Positions 1 through 11,516 of a stretch of 64,000 bases of DNA are shown here, in pieces. The DNA lies in assembly GCF_002234675.1 (NCBI RefSeq), contig NC_019876.2:29463196-29527195 (forward strand), read 5' to 3'. The translations under genes were made by a program, and so were the position numbers. The DNA is from Oryzias latipes (Eukaryota > Chordata > Actinopteri > Beloniformes > Adrianichthyidae). Position 1 is the first letter of the stretch; the number at the start of each line of letters is the position of its first letter. The notes beneath the pieces were generated by a model. The model did not search any database. It was given only the letters and a program-made list of their open reading frames with translations, and was not told the DNA's origin.

Positions 1-1182
1 GCTGTTGGGCAAAGGCGGGGTACACCCTGGACAGGTTATAGCAACCACACCCGCTATGCGGGCCCCAGGGCAGCGGACCCTGCTGGCTCAGTACCCAGTG
101 GGGAGGCAGCCTGTTCAGGTCTCCAGGACTTTATATTTTTCTCAGTTTCATCAAGGCAAAAATAAAAAGATCCCCTAATTTTTTTTCTTATTTACCCCGT
201 CTCGGGCTAAAGCGGGAATGACAACCGGAAAGCGGTTGTCATTCGAACACAGCTCCCTCAGCAGGAGTGAAGCTCCTGCATCAGGAGACTCTCAGAATGA
301 CAACGTGATTACTGTTATGATGAATGGGGGCTGTACCCAGAAGCAGGACAGAAAATGAAGGGGGATGTAATAATAGTGCTTACTGAGTCCCAGTTGTGGT
401 GGAGGGTTCTGGCTTGAAAGGCACGTGGCTTGGATGGATGACGGAAAAGATGAGCTGCTGGTCTGGAGGGAGCTGTGAAGACTGTAGAGTGGAGTCTTGG
501 TTGGTGTCCTGTTGGATGACAGTGGTGGAGATGAAGCTGGTAGTTATTCCTGAAGGAGCGAAACATAGAGTGGGTCAGCATGCAGGTAAAGGCGCGGCAC
601 TCGGCATAAAACTCGACATATGGCTGGGCTTGAGAGCTTGGCATGAGTCAGTTTACTGCAAGAAGCAGAAGGAATGACGTCGGCTGAAGGGTGAGGAATC
701 CAGATAAAGGCTGCTGGCTGATGAGTTGATGGGTAGCAGATCATCCCCGGTAGGTGTGGGAGGAGACCAGGATCCTAACAGGTTACCAATGCTTTCATAG
801 AGCTCTTCAAAAATAAACCTAACTTCTCTTCACCCCCCATGTCTTAGGGGAGAGAAACACAGACACCGGTCCATGTGGCGATCAGGCGCTAAGCATTTGG
901 CGGTAGCTCCTCCCACACGCATCTGGAGCGTCAAGCTTCTGAACACATTTTCGGACAGGCATCAAAAGGAAATTGAATGACAATTTGAGGCGTGAATTAC
1001 GTTCATTTTGATCACAAACTGTGAACATTCATGTAGAAAGCAAAGAAGATCCAGTCCAGTTCTTGCCAAGAGGGAGACAATGTTCTTTAGTCTCCCTTTC
1101 AAAATCAGTTTTTTCTCTAACATCATCATTAAAAACACCTATATGTATCCCTGTTTCATTACACTTCTGCTGTTTCTTTTAG
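1..1182. other. Intron/upstream sequence of slc1a1 with unclassified repeats
   Basis: No coding exon is recognisable here. The next upstream EAAT exon, which should encode the segment before the LLIHATVC stretch, lies outside the window, so this is probably intronic. The first 130 bases resemble a dispersed fish repeat. Small ORFs at 315-744 show no family resemblance. Confidence 0.5.
216..244. repeat. Perfect 12-bp inverted repeat with 5-nt loop
   Basis: GAATGACAACCG and its exact reverse complement CGGTTGTCATTC flank a GAAAG loop. It sits in repeat-like sequence, so it is probably part of a transposon terminus rather than a functional RNA hairpin. Confidence 0.6.
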
Positions 1183-4100
1183 TCTACTTATCCACGCAAC
1201 AGTCTGCCTTCCTCTCATCTACTTCATCATCGTGAGGAAGAATCCGTACACCTTTACCCTGGGAATGGCTCAGGCTATGGTGACGGCTCTGATGATCTCC
1301 TCCAGGTCAGCGGGATGGGTGTTTTTTTTAAATTTCCTGCTATAAAACGGCATCAGCATGAAATGTTTTTACCTCCCACAGCTCGGCCACGCTGCCCATC
1401 ACCTTCCGATGTGCCGAGGAAAACAACCGCATCGACAAGAGGATCACCCGCTTCGTCCTGCCCGTCGGCGCCACCATCAACATGGACGGCACGGCGCTCT
1501 ATGAGGCGGTGGCGGCCATCTTCATCGCTCAGATCAATAACTACAGTCTGGACGTGGGGCACATTGTTACCATAAGGTATGTCAGATGTGACTATGTTGC
1601 CATGACAACATTTTTTAGACAAAAATCTAGAAAGGTTATTGGTCCCAAGACAAAGAAGTGAAAGAATGCTGTCCAATAATTTACAAATGTAAAGAGCAGG
1701 TTAGTGTCAAATAAAAATGATGTTTTTGGTGTTTTTAACGTGTTCTTATGGCATTTTTCTCATGATGGAGGACATTTGTGAGGAAGGTGAAGATCAAAAT
1801 TGCATTTCTGTATGATCTATTAATCTTGGAGATGTTTTTGATTGGACATCAGTAGCTGAGCATTGAGGCCTCAACCTATGACACTATGACATTGAAAACT
1901 GCTGTTGTGTGTTTTTTGATGAATCGCTTCATTTATTTGCAGAAAACACAAAAGACTGATAGTCTAGTCACAACAAATACAGGATTAGCCTTGTATACTA
2001 ATACAGCCCTAAAATTGTGACGGTAACAGTTGATTTTTAACAGTCTTGGACCTTAAGGCAGACCTCATGAGATCCTCTGGATTGTAGTTTCTTGCAAAGG
2101 GGGATAGGCAAGGGTCAAAAGGTGAAGCCTGTGCAATTCAGGGGTTATCCAAATGATCAGACTCTATTAACTACCTATTCTTGGTTATCTGTTGAGAAAA
2201 TATTGTGTTACTTGAGAGTCTTTTTGTTCCTGTCCAACACATCACTGCTGACAGTTTCATGTACGGCTGTTGATTTGGTCAAAGTTTGGTCAAATTTTCT
2301 CCACAAAAATAGCTGCATCTCAGGTTTTGAATAAACTGGACCCAAAAGCAGACGGGGAATAGGTTAGAAGTGGTGCTGTTTATTGAACGTAGAAATGTGG
2401 ATGGCATTTTTCCAAAAGAAATCTAATGACCTTTGAATCACTACATGAAAAATACAATATTCCCAGATCCCACTTTTTCAGATTCCTTCAACTCAGAAGT
2501 TTTGTTAATAAATATTTTGATCCCTCAGAAGCTTGCCACACTGACACCATGGACGACTTACTTGCTTTAATTCCTCATACAAAGGGCAACATATCTAAAA
2601 TTTACAACAAGATCCAGGGTATTAAACCACTTTCATGGACCAAGACCAGGCTGGCATGGGAAAAAGATCTTAAGGTTACATTTTCAGAAACATCCTGGCA
2701 ACTCTGCTTGGAACGGTTTTACACCTGCTCTATTTGTATTAGACACTGTCTTCTTCAATTCAGAGTGTTACAACGTCTTCAATATTCAAATGAAAGACTT
2801 TCTAGGATCTACCCTAATGCCAGTCCTTCATGTCTAAGGTGTAAACAAAGTTCAGCCTCTCTAGGACATATGTTCTGGAACTGTATCTCTAAATTCAAAG
2901 GGAGGGCAGTTGCCTTTGCAACAACAATAGCCCGTAAGTCTATCCTCCTCCAGTGGAAATCAGATAAACCTCCTTCGTTTAATGGCTGGATTAGAGAAAT
3001 GCTCTCTGTGTTGCAACTGGAAAAACTGAACTACAGCAGGGAGAACAGCTGTGAAAAGTTTATGGAAATTTGGACACCCTTTACAACTTATGTTAAAAAT
3101 GTGAGTCTAAGCTGAAGCCTCTTTGCATGTTTTAGCCTAATAACCTAAACGTGAAGATGTATGGGTACATAAGTGTGTGTATCTGTATGTGTCTATAAGT
3201 GTTTGAATATGCACATGTACTTTGTTTCTACAGATAGGAGAAATGGAGAAAAACATTAAAAAATTTCTGTCATGGATGTACACTTTTCTTTCCCTTTTGT
3301 TTTTTTTCCTTCTAAATTTATTCATTATTACTATTTTATTCATTATTATGTTTTAGGGTGGGGTGGGAGGGTTACTGTGAAGGTACATATGTTTGAGTTT
3401 GTATCATAAAATTTCTGAAAATAAAGTTTAAAAAAAAATGTGGATGGCAGATCCGGTGAAGAGGCAACTGGTTGATGGGCAGAAGGTCCAGAGTAGTTCT
3501 TTGATGGTGTAGAGGGGAAGAATCCAGAAGGATCTGATGTGGCTTGGCTTTAAGTGACTTGGCTTGATGGGGTTTGGCGTAAAAGAGCTTAGCTTGGCTT
3601 GGCTTATTGGACCTGGCTTGGCTTAATGGGGCTTGGCTTGGTGGGACTTGGCTTGGCCTGGCTTGGCTTAATGGGGCTTGGTTTGGCTTGGCTTGATGGT
3701 GCTTTGCTTTGCTTGGCTTGATGGGGCTTGGCTTGGCTTGGTTTGGCTTGGTTTGATGGGGCTTGGCTTGGCTTGGTTTGGCTTGGCTTGATGGGGCTTG
3801 GCATGGCATGGCTTGATCTGGCCTGATCTTCCATAGAGAAGCAGACAAATTGACAATGGCTGGAGGGCTTGATGTGGCTTGGCTTAATTTGGCCTGGTTT
3901 GGCTTGGCTTAATTTGGGCTGGTTGGCTTGGCTCGATGGGGCTTGACTTTGCTTGGCTTGAACCGGCAGAGATCGGTGTAATCTTCCATAGAGAAGCAGA
4001 CAAACTGACAATGGTTGGAGGACTTGATGGAGTGATAAAGGCTGTCTGATTAGATGTAGAACAGGTGTGTGTGACCCCACCCTCAGGAAGGTGTGCAAGG

Positions 4101-4901
4101 GTAACCCCCACACCTGACATTGAAGCAACCGCCCACATGGCTTTGACCCAGAGACCCGGCTGAGGTAAAAGCCACCCAAGTGCGTTTTTCTGTTACACTA
4201 AAAAAAATCTCACATTAAGGTAAAACTGTTGGTCAAAAATCTTAAAAAGTTCGGAGTTCAACTCTTCAGTCAGCCTGTCTATTTTAGCTGACTGCTGCAA
4301 TGTTATTCCTTTACAGTTTAACCGTCTCGCCTGGTTAATCTGTCTCTCTCTTTTTTTTTTTTTGACATTTTAGCATAACAGCAACAGTTGCCAGTATCGG
4401 AGCAGCAGGAGTCCCTAACGCTGGGCTGGTCACCATGGTGATAGTTTTAACAGCTGTCGGATTACCTGCCGGCGACGTCACTCTGATCGTGGCTGTAGAC
4501 TGGCTGCTGTGAGTTGCTTTTCAGTTCCTAAACAGGCGTGTTTGTCTCCGAGTACCTGAATTTATTCTACTATTTCATGTTTCAGATGTATCTATCAGAT
4601 GTATCTGTCTGCAGAACACAAGAGTAGCCGTTCCAACAGAGTCTAAATGGTTTGTTTCAGGGATCGCTTCAGGACGATGGTCAACGTTCTTGGAGATGCT
4701 TACGGAGCCGGTATTGTTCAGAAACTGTCCAAGCTGGAACTGGAGAGGATGGATCTGATATCAGATGTGGATGTTGCCAACCCTTTTGCCATGGAAGCAA
4801 CTCTGGATGATGAAGAGTGTGAGAAGAAATCCTACGTCAACGGAGGCTTCACTGTTGACAAGACAGACGCCATCTCCTTTACAGAGACCTCCCAGTTTTA
4901 G
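1183..4901 (+). CDS. slc1a1: Excitatory amino acid transporter 3 (EAAT3), C-terminal four exons
   Basis: Sodium-coupled glutamate/aspartate/cysteine transporter of the plasma membrane, SLC1 family. Coding exons are 1183-1305, 1382-1576, 4374-4508 and 4661-4901. All have AG/GT boundaries, and the phases join into about 230 codons. The exons encode, in order, HP2-proximal [14 protein letters not shown], the serine-rich ISSSSATLP loop, the TM7 motif NMDGTALYE, the HP2 glycine-rich segment [12 protein letters not shown], and TM8 [14 protein letters not shown]8 includes the arginine that selects acidic substrates and the Na+-site Asn and Asp. The tail has YVNGGF and ends in TSQF, as in EAAT3 rather than EAAT1/2. 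The 2.8-kb intron 1577-4373 carries a LINE and a GCTTG-type array. The 5' half of the gene is outside the window (human protein 524 aa). No frame damage is seen. Confidence 0.96.
2407..3435 (+). mobile_element. 5'-truncated L1-like LINE with exact 14-bp target-site duplication
   Basis: A non-LTR retrotransposon 3' end inserted in the slc1a1 intron. AAATGTGGATGGCA occurs at 2393-2406 and again at 3436-3449, directly after an A-rich tail, marking a target-primed insertion. The insertion splits an older repeat unit that ends in the GCTTG-rich array. The body holds the C-terminal part of ORF2 and a 3' UTR of about 320 bp ending in AATAAAGTTT plus A-tail. It is a different subfamily from the full-length LINE at 31411-37059, since both the 3' UTR and the protein differ. 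Confidence 0.88.
2426..3115 (+). pseudogene. LINE ORF2 C-terminal fragment (229 codons, no internal stop)
   Basis: The open frame matches the C-terminal region of L1-type ORF2 proteins. It shares [11 protein letters not shown] and the pattern [11 protein letters not shown]...CxxC...H...C with the intact copy further on. The cysteine-rich knuckle is CLRCKQ...GHMFWNC at about residues 135-150. Endonuclease and reverse transcriptase domains are absent through 5' truncation, so it cannot be autonomous. Lack of stop codons suggests a fairly young insertion. Confidence 0.85.
3530..3965. repeat. GCTTG-based tandem array with ATGGG spacers
   Basis: An imperfect minisatellite built from (TTGGC)n runs separated by TTGATGGGGC. 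Antisense ORFs here give only low-complexity AKPSQ repeats and are not genes. A block reading CTTCCATAGAGAAGCAGACA begins near 3828 and recurs near 3984 with almost the same continuation, so about 155 bp of array plus flank was duplicated. Confidence 0.85.
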
Positions 4902-5290
4902 CTTCTGCCCTGTTCTGAGGGCAGCATAAAGTGCCACACGGCGCCCGCTGCACCATGGAGAATCCTTCATCCTGTGTGTCAGCACCAGAACCAGCCTGGA
5001 GATCTGCTCAACCGAGCCCAGACGTCAGCAACTGTAGCGTTGATTCACCTTAGTCCACATTGCTGCTCCCCATTTTTGATATTGATATAACCACTAGATT
5101 CAAGTGCTTCCTTATCACTGTTGACATGTGCCAAGGTGAAGAAAGTTCTGTTTTTTTAGAAAGACTGAGTTGTTTTTCAGAGATACACTAACAGGATTGG
5201 TTGTGTGTGTGCATTTAAGGGAAAGCCAGTTGATCCGCTCTTTAGGGTTTCAGCTGTGGTGAGTTTGACTTCACATACTGTAGTCTATCC

Positions 5291-5359
5291 AATAAACCCT
5301 AACCCTACTGTTTAAATTAGGATGTACTGTGATACATAATATATATATATAGTAATAAA
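5291..5359 (+). terminator. Candidate slc1a1 polyadenylation signals
   Basis: AATAAA occurs at 5291-5296 and again at 5354-5359, about 390 and 450 bases after the slc1a1 stop codon. Either could direct 3' end formation. They are the first canonical hexamers downstream of the stop that I see. Confidence 0.5.
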
Positions 5360-5555
5360 CTGTTCTCCACAGCACTGAATTAAATGGCCTTCTGTCCACG
5401 CCACAGCCCACATTTCTATGTGTTTTGTATCATTCTGGTTTTCCTGCGGTGCGTGTAGGATGGAGACAATGTTTACCAGGTTGTCTGAAGAACTTTGAAC
5501 GCTCTTCTTTAGTGATTGGCTGCTTTTTTGCTCATTTTCAGGCCAACTCCAACCT

Positions 5556-6155
5556 AAAGTCCATGTCCCACAGCCACTACGTATGTTTAGTGCATATTAC
5601 ACGGATGTAAACTGGTCATACGTGAATCCACGTGGAAAAAGTTAAATGTTCACAGGTGTATCAGGAATAAACTGCGTTAAAACCACAGAAGAAGTAGGAA
5701 TAAACACGCTAAAATCACGTAAACCAACATAGAACATGAACCGTGTGATTATTGTGATTTTTATCTGTAATTCATCAGTGATTCATGCATCAATGATGTA
5801 ATTTAAATATAATGTACATGCGTGAAAAGTCTGTTAGACATACGTGGAACGGTAGTGAAAAGACACAAATTTGTGTATGTATCTCATAAAAATCACACAC
5901 AATTGTGTAAGATTTACGAAATAATCGTGTATAAACTACATAAAATGTGTGAATTGTGTAATTCTCAACCGACCATAAATTCTGAACGTCTCTAAACTGA
6001 ATTCCCGTAAAGACCCGTCGGCTGAAACCGTCAACAGACATCTGAGCACAGCGACAAACACAATAAACACGTATGGATGACGTAGATCAGGCATGGATCA
6101 CAGAAGACCAAACAAAATTGGATAAACGTGCGGAGTGGCTGTGTGACACGACCTT
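5556..6155. mobile_element. TA-flanked MITE, family 2, copy 1 (about 600 bp)
   Basis: One end reads AAGTCCATGTCCCACAGCC and the other end is the near-complement GGCTGTGTGACACGACCTT, with TA on both outer sides. Related copies lie at 62457-63086 (near full length) and 30325-30599 (internally deleted). No coding capacity. TA duplications and short inverted ends fit a non-autonomous Tc1/mariner-type element, but the superfamily is inferred only from the flank. Confidence 0.82.
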
Positions 6156-7560
6156 AATAAGAAAAGTGAGTTAACTGTTTTGCACAGCACTGTACATCAC
6201 TTAGAAAGACTAAGACTTTTATTTCAGACGTTGCAGCTTTGTTTGTCCTTGAATGCACTGCTTGGATGCTAATATTCTATAATTATATGCATAATTAAAT
6301 TGTGCCAAACACTTTGCATTTTTTCTCAAAGTTGCATGAAGCAATACGTCACAGGAGTCAAACTCATGGCCTCCAGGGCGTGTTCCACATGTTTCCTTAA
6401 ACAACCTGACGTTGAACCTTCCTGCTAGCAAAGCCCGCCTGATTCAGGCGACCATCAGCAGGACGGGGGCCCTCCAGGCCTGGAGTCTGACACCCCAAGA
6501 GTGAAAGAAAAGCTTACGGCATTTTCTATCAGGACTTCTAAGCATCATTTCAGAATGATGGAATGAAAGAACACTGTGAAATTCATGATGTCCTGTAAAA
6601 CGGAAGAATCATTGTCTTTATTTTTAACAGCACAGGTGTTTATTGCTGTGTTTGCTTTGAAATCTGAACAAACTCATGGAAATTTTCACTATGATGAAGC
6701 ATTGTTGTGTAACTTCTGGAAGTAATCCAGGAACAGATTTTGTCTTCACTGATTGACCTGTTCTTGCTTAAAGACCTGCTGTAGCATAAAGACGTCACCT
6801 CTGTCTGTTCACACTCATGATCAATGTTAATTCCAAGATGAAAAATTTCATTAAAGTTAAAGACGGATGAGCATAAACTAACATAAGACTTGACTGGTTT
6901 AGTCACAATATTGTGAATTACTTGCATTGCTTTTTGACAAATAACCTAAATTTAACGGACAGACGAGGTTCTAAAATGCCTTTTATTTACATCCTTTTGT
7001 TCTGGATAAAGAAGGAAAGACCTGAATGATTCAAGGATGTGATGTTAACTGTAGATTGTTGCCACACATATATGCTTTACTCTTACATAAAATGATTGTT
7101 TCATATCTGTGTTTTTCTGGCCTAAATGATCAGATCCATCTATCATGTGTAAATCTTTAGGGGTCTCCAGAAAGTTGCAGTCTGTGTTTGGGTGGAGGCG
7201 TGGTTCACCCCAAACTGATGATCAGGGGGTCACAAGCAGACACAGGGAGAGCATCTGAACCGGACCCAAAGGACCCGGACGGTCTGGCTGTGAGGGTCAG
7301 TGGCTAACCACAACGTAAACATGCGGCCCGTAGAGCGGATGCATTCAAAAACCCGTTATTGTGTCTGTTAGGGATGGAGGTCAGCAGTGCTGCAAAAACT
7401 CACTGATACGGTACATACACTATTTATTCATTCTATTCTGTTATACCAGTGACACGAAAAAACAAAGTCCAGCCTTTTATAATGACAGAAATGTTACAGA
7501 TGTCATTCATATGTTTTTAACCCAAAAGCTGACATGCTTACAGGAAAGTAAAAATAGACT
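6156..7560. other. Intergenic, no recognised feature
   Basis: AT-rich sequence between the slc1a1 3' end and a MITE. Only short unconvincing ORFs. Confidence 0.5.
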
Positions 7561-8024
7561 GTGTCCGAATTCCCGCCCTAACCCCTAAATACTAAAAAAC
7601 TATACAGTGCAGCACTATGTAGAGCCCTGAATTTTAAAAGCAATTCAGACACCACACGCACTATCTTTTTTCTAAAATGGCGGATACGACATGAAGTTTA
7701 AATTCCAAGTAATATGAGCGTTTTGGGACAATTATTAATGAATCCACTTCCTTCTGAAGATAAAAACGTTGATGGTTTATGAAAAGATACATTTAAATAA
7801 ATTATTTTTGCATTGTGGTCTATATTCACTGATCCAGTCAGCATTGATGCACACTGGTTTTTCGCAGAGACTTCTGGGCACTGGATTTTGGAATTGTAGA
7901 TTGGGACAGCACTACAAAATGATGAATGCCTTATATAGTACTATATTGTGTACTATATAGTACACAGTACACTACAGTACACTATATAGTGCACTATATA
8001 GTGAGTAGGGGAGGAATTAGTGTG
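7561..8024. mobile_element. MITE with ACTATATAGTGCACTATATAG-type subterminal palindromes
   Basis: The left end CCGAATTCCCGCCCTA and the right end TAGGGGAGGAATTAG are imperfect inverted repeats. The right side holds nested palindromes built on ACTATATAGT and GTACTATATAGTAC (7930-8012). No ORF is convincing. The structure is typical of a short non-autonomous DNA transposon. Confidence 0.65.
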
Positions 8025-8442
8025 TTTTAGCAGCAGCAGCTTCTGCTATCTGTGGCATTGGACCAGGATTAAGCAAAAGACGGAACAGTAATGCTGACAG
8101 GAGGTGGGTGTCCTGTGTCTGCATGCGCCATTTAATCCTTTATTTGAAAAGCTTCCATCTAAAATATGTTCGTATTTTGTCATTTATTCTTTGTTAATTA
8201 CAGAATAACGCACTAAAAGAATCACTTGAAGAAGTGGAATGAAGCAAAACCTGGAGAAAACGGTTTATGGCAGTGAGTGTTGGGAATAAACCCTGATGAT
8301 TCTCAACCAAAGACTCAAACGAGAGTTCTTTGTTCCAGCACTGCTTCCCAGCGATGGTTATTGGTGAACTCTGGGGTTTTTTACGCCTGCCCCTCAGTAA
8401 GCATGACCAGGCTGCAGCAGAGCTGAATCAGGGCTGTTTTAA

Positions 8443-8657
8443 CCCTGGTGCTATCCTATGGGGTCCAGATGACCCCCCCCCTTCCATTGACGTGTTCCCC
8501 CTACCATGACAAAGGTGGATAAAGGTGGAAAGATTTCATGTAATCCATGGACACCAGTGAAGATCACAAATCATTGAAGAAAAAAGGTTCAGAGCACTGT
8601 CTAGTGGGTCTAGATGACCCAACTCCCAACGTTAAAGTGCCTAGGATAGCACAAGGG
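8443..8657. mobile_element. TTAA-flanked piggyBac-like MITE, family 1, copy 1 (215 bp)
   Basis: The element starts CCCTGGTGCTATCC and ends GGATAGCACAAGGG, flanked by TTAA at 8439-8442 and 8658-8661. TTAA duplication with CCC/GGG termini is the hallmark of piggyBac-type transposition. Copies are at 16419-16632 (same orientation) and 59391-59603 (inverted). Internal landmarks shared by all three are AAAGATTTCATGTAATCC and AGTGGGTCTAGATGACCC. Confidence 0.88.
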
Positions 8658-9043
8658 TTAACCCATTCTCTGAAGGTTGGATAACATCCTGCACATTCTA
8701 GACCGCTTCATTGTTTAGAACTGTGACGGATAACTTTCTGGGAACTCTGGAACACCAGCAGCTACTTTTTTCAGACATTGCAAAGAAACAGTGTGATGGA
8801 TTAGCACAGAACTGAAATCTACTGTGATGCAGCTCATTGAGGCCCTGAAAGTCTGTGTTCAGCCACTCAAGCCCTGGACCATCCAGCAGGTTAGAAATCC
8901 AACGCACAGCAGCAAAGACGGCGGGAAAAATTCCTCCAAAGTAATGAACCATGATGGCTCAAGAAGTCTTGGTGATAAACTAAAAAGTATGTGAAATAAA
9001 CAGAAATCTGTCTTGATTGTCAAATGAATCATTGACTGGAGTT

Positions 9044-10037
9044 ATACACTCACCAGCCACTATATCAGGTACATCTGCCCAAATGCTTGTTAACACAAGT
9101 CTCTAATCATCCAATCACATGGCAGCAACTCAATTCATGTAGACATGGTCCAGATGATCTGCTGCAGTTCAAACCAGCATCAGAACAAAGAAGAAAGGTG
9201 ACTGACGTGACTTTGAATGTGGTTGTTGGTGCCAGATGAGCTGGTTTGAGGATTTCAGAGACTGATGATCTACTGGGATTTTCACCCACAACCATCTCTA
9301 GAGTTTACAGAGAATGGTCCAAAAAAGAGAAAATATCCAGAGAGCAGCAGTTCTGTGGATGGAAAAGTCTTGTTGATGCCAGAGGTCAGACTGGTTCCAG
9401 CTGAAATACAACAGGAACTCAGAGAACCACTGGTTCCAACCAAGGTCTGCAGAAGAGCATCTCTGAAAGAACAACACGTCCAACCTGGAGGCAGATGGAT
9501 GACAGCAGCAGAAGACCACAGCGGGTACCACTGCTGTCAGCTAAGAACAGGAAACTGAGGCTACAATTCACTCAGACTCACCAAAACTGGACCATAGAAG
9601 ATGGAAAAACGTTTTCTGGTCTGATGAGTCTCCATTTCTGCTGCCACATTCAGATGGTAGGGTCAGAATTTGGCCTCAACTACATGAAAGCATGGATCCA
9701 TCCTGCCTTGTGTCAACGGTTCAGGCTGGTGGTGGTGGTGTCATGGTGTGGGGATATTCTCTTGGCACACTTTGGTCCCCTTATTACCAGTTGAGTATGG
9801 TTCCAACGCCACAGTCTACCTGAGTATTGTTGCTGACCATGTCCATCCCTTTCTGACCACAGTGGACCATCTTCTGATGCTACTTCCAGCAGGATAAGGC
9901 TCCATGTCATCCAGCTGGAATCATCTCAGACTGGTTTCTAGAACATGACAAAGAGTTCTCTGGACTCAAACGGCCTCCACAGTCACCAGAACCCAATAGA
10001 TAACCTTTGGGATGTGGTGGAAAGAGCAGAGACACAT
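9044..10037 (+). pseudogene. Decayed Tc1/mariner transposase element
   Basis: Conceptual translation in shifting frames gives Tc1-like transposase pieces: a helix-turn-helix stretch (RVYREWSKKRKYP-like), LLSAKNRKLRLQFTQ, HQNWTIED, an FSWHTLGPL-like stretch, and DHVHPFLTT near the end. Frameshifts and stops interrupt it throughout, and the 3' terminal inverted repeat is not found. The 5' end CACTCACCAGCCACTATATC resembles the usual terminus of this family. It is a fossil, not a gene. Confidence 0.88.
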
Positions 10038-10725
10038 TGAAAGATGTAACAGTTTACTAATTATACTTTATTTGTATTGATTTTTGCTTTTCCATCTTTG
10101 TACGCTATGTGTCACCATGCAGATTAGTCCTCATTACCTCGACTGATCAGTCAGAACAGTGTTGAGGTTCTGTCAGTATTCATCTGTGTAGAATATCATG
10201 AACTAGAATCTGTTTCCAGCCTCCATAGATCCCAAAGCTCCAGATACAATCAGGCTTTTTATCCCTCTCAGGCATCGACCCTTTCTTTGAAATACAGCAG
10301 TGGTGCAGCATTGCACTGCTTCTCTTTTATTGCCCCGATGATTTAGCCAAGAACTTGACAAAGTCATCTTGTTACAAGTTGACCATAAAGCCATAATTCC
10401 TTCTTATGTTCAATCTAAAAACATAACAGATATTCAGCCTCAGCACATTTGATTAAAACAGAACCAAACTTCCCGTTCAGTACATTAAACACTCCACACA
10501 CCGCTGAACAGTCGGATAAATCCATTGGAGCTCTGAAGTCAGTTTAACGTGACATAAAAACCAAAGCTGGGATCTACTGCCTCATGTCAAACACTTTGCT
10601 CCTTTCAAGGTCCGGTAAAGAACATAACACAGCATAACGGGTTCTAGAGTGGCTCCACAGAAGCAACCCAGAAGAATCCTGCATTGTTTTGAACAAACGT
10701 TCTGGTTTTCTTAAATAAAACTGTT

Positions 10726-11000
10726 TCATTTGAGTGGCTGAATAGCTCGGTTGGTAAGGTGAGCGGCTACCATGCAGGAATCCAGGGTTCGATTCCCGGG
10801 GGGAAGAAACAATGGCACTGGGGACAATTATCATATCAATGACGAGCAGTTAACATCACTTAGTGAGGGTCCTTAGGCAAGGCCTCCCAAGCGCAGTTCA
10901 GTTGCAGCTCACCACTCCCCCAGGGGATGGGTCAAATGCAGAGAAGAATTTCCCCATTGAGGGATAAATAAAGTATATGAAAATAAAATAAAATAAAATA
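10726..11000 (+). mobile_element. tRNA-derived SINE with (AAAAT)n tail
   Basis: The head resembles a tRNA with an A-box (TAGCTCGGTTGGTAAGG) and a B-box (GGTTCGATTCCC), giving an internal RNA polymerase III promoter. The body contains GTCCTTAGGCAAGGCC and ends AATAAAGTATATG followed by AAAAT repeats. AAAACTGTT occurs at 10717-10725 and 11001-11009, a plausible target-site duplication. It is not a functional tRNA gene, because the acceptor stem does not pair and the unit continues about 200 bp. Confidence 0.85.
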
Positions 11001-11376
11001 AAAACTGTTACCGTTGTTCAAGTTAGAAGAAAGACTTCAGAAGGCGGCTGCATTGATCCTGGAAGTGAAACACAAATAACAATCCTGCAAAAGTGTTTAA
11101 GTCAAGAACTCAGAACTTTCAGTCAAAGAATGTGAGGATTTTCAGATGCATGTTTTGGTTTTTGCTGCACCACAGATGTTTGCAGCTTTTTGTGAGTTTT
11201 CCTGCAGAAGGTCAGGCTTGACTGAGCGGTTAGGGAAATGTGGATTATTCGGAACAATACAACAGAGCAAAATGTCATAAAGAAAATTTAGAAAAAGATG
11301 GAAAATGCCTTCCTATGTGGAAAAAAGATGTTTCCAACAAAAAAGTTCTTCAAGTTTGGCATATTGGACTATAGTT

Positions 11377-11382
11377 TTTATT
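11377..11382 (-). terminator. Candidate spata6l polyadenylation signal
   Basis: AATAAA on the minus strand, about 135 bases after the spata6l stop codon. Confidence 0.45.
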
Positions 11383-11516
11383 TTCTTTAATGAGCAGATT
11401 GAGCAGAAAAAGGCCACATGAGGAATTGGTGCAGAGGTAACATTTATGTACCGAATCTTTTACTGTCACTTCTAAAGCATCAGCCTGAGTCCAAACAGGC
11501 AAAGCTGCAGAGGACG

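Noticed and set aside
3372-4179. Minus-strand ORFs of AKPSQ repeats
   Set aside because: Low-complexity translation of the GCTTG array.
10731-10800. tRNA gene
   Set aside because: A- and B-boxes are present but the ends do not form an acceptor stem and the sequence continues into a SINE body with tail and target-site duplication.
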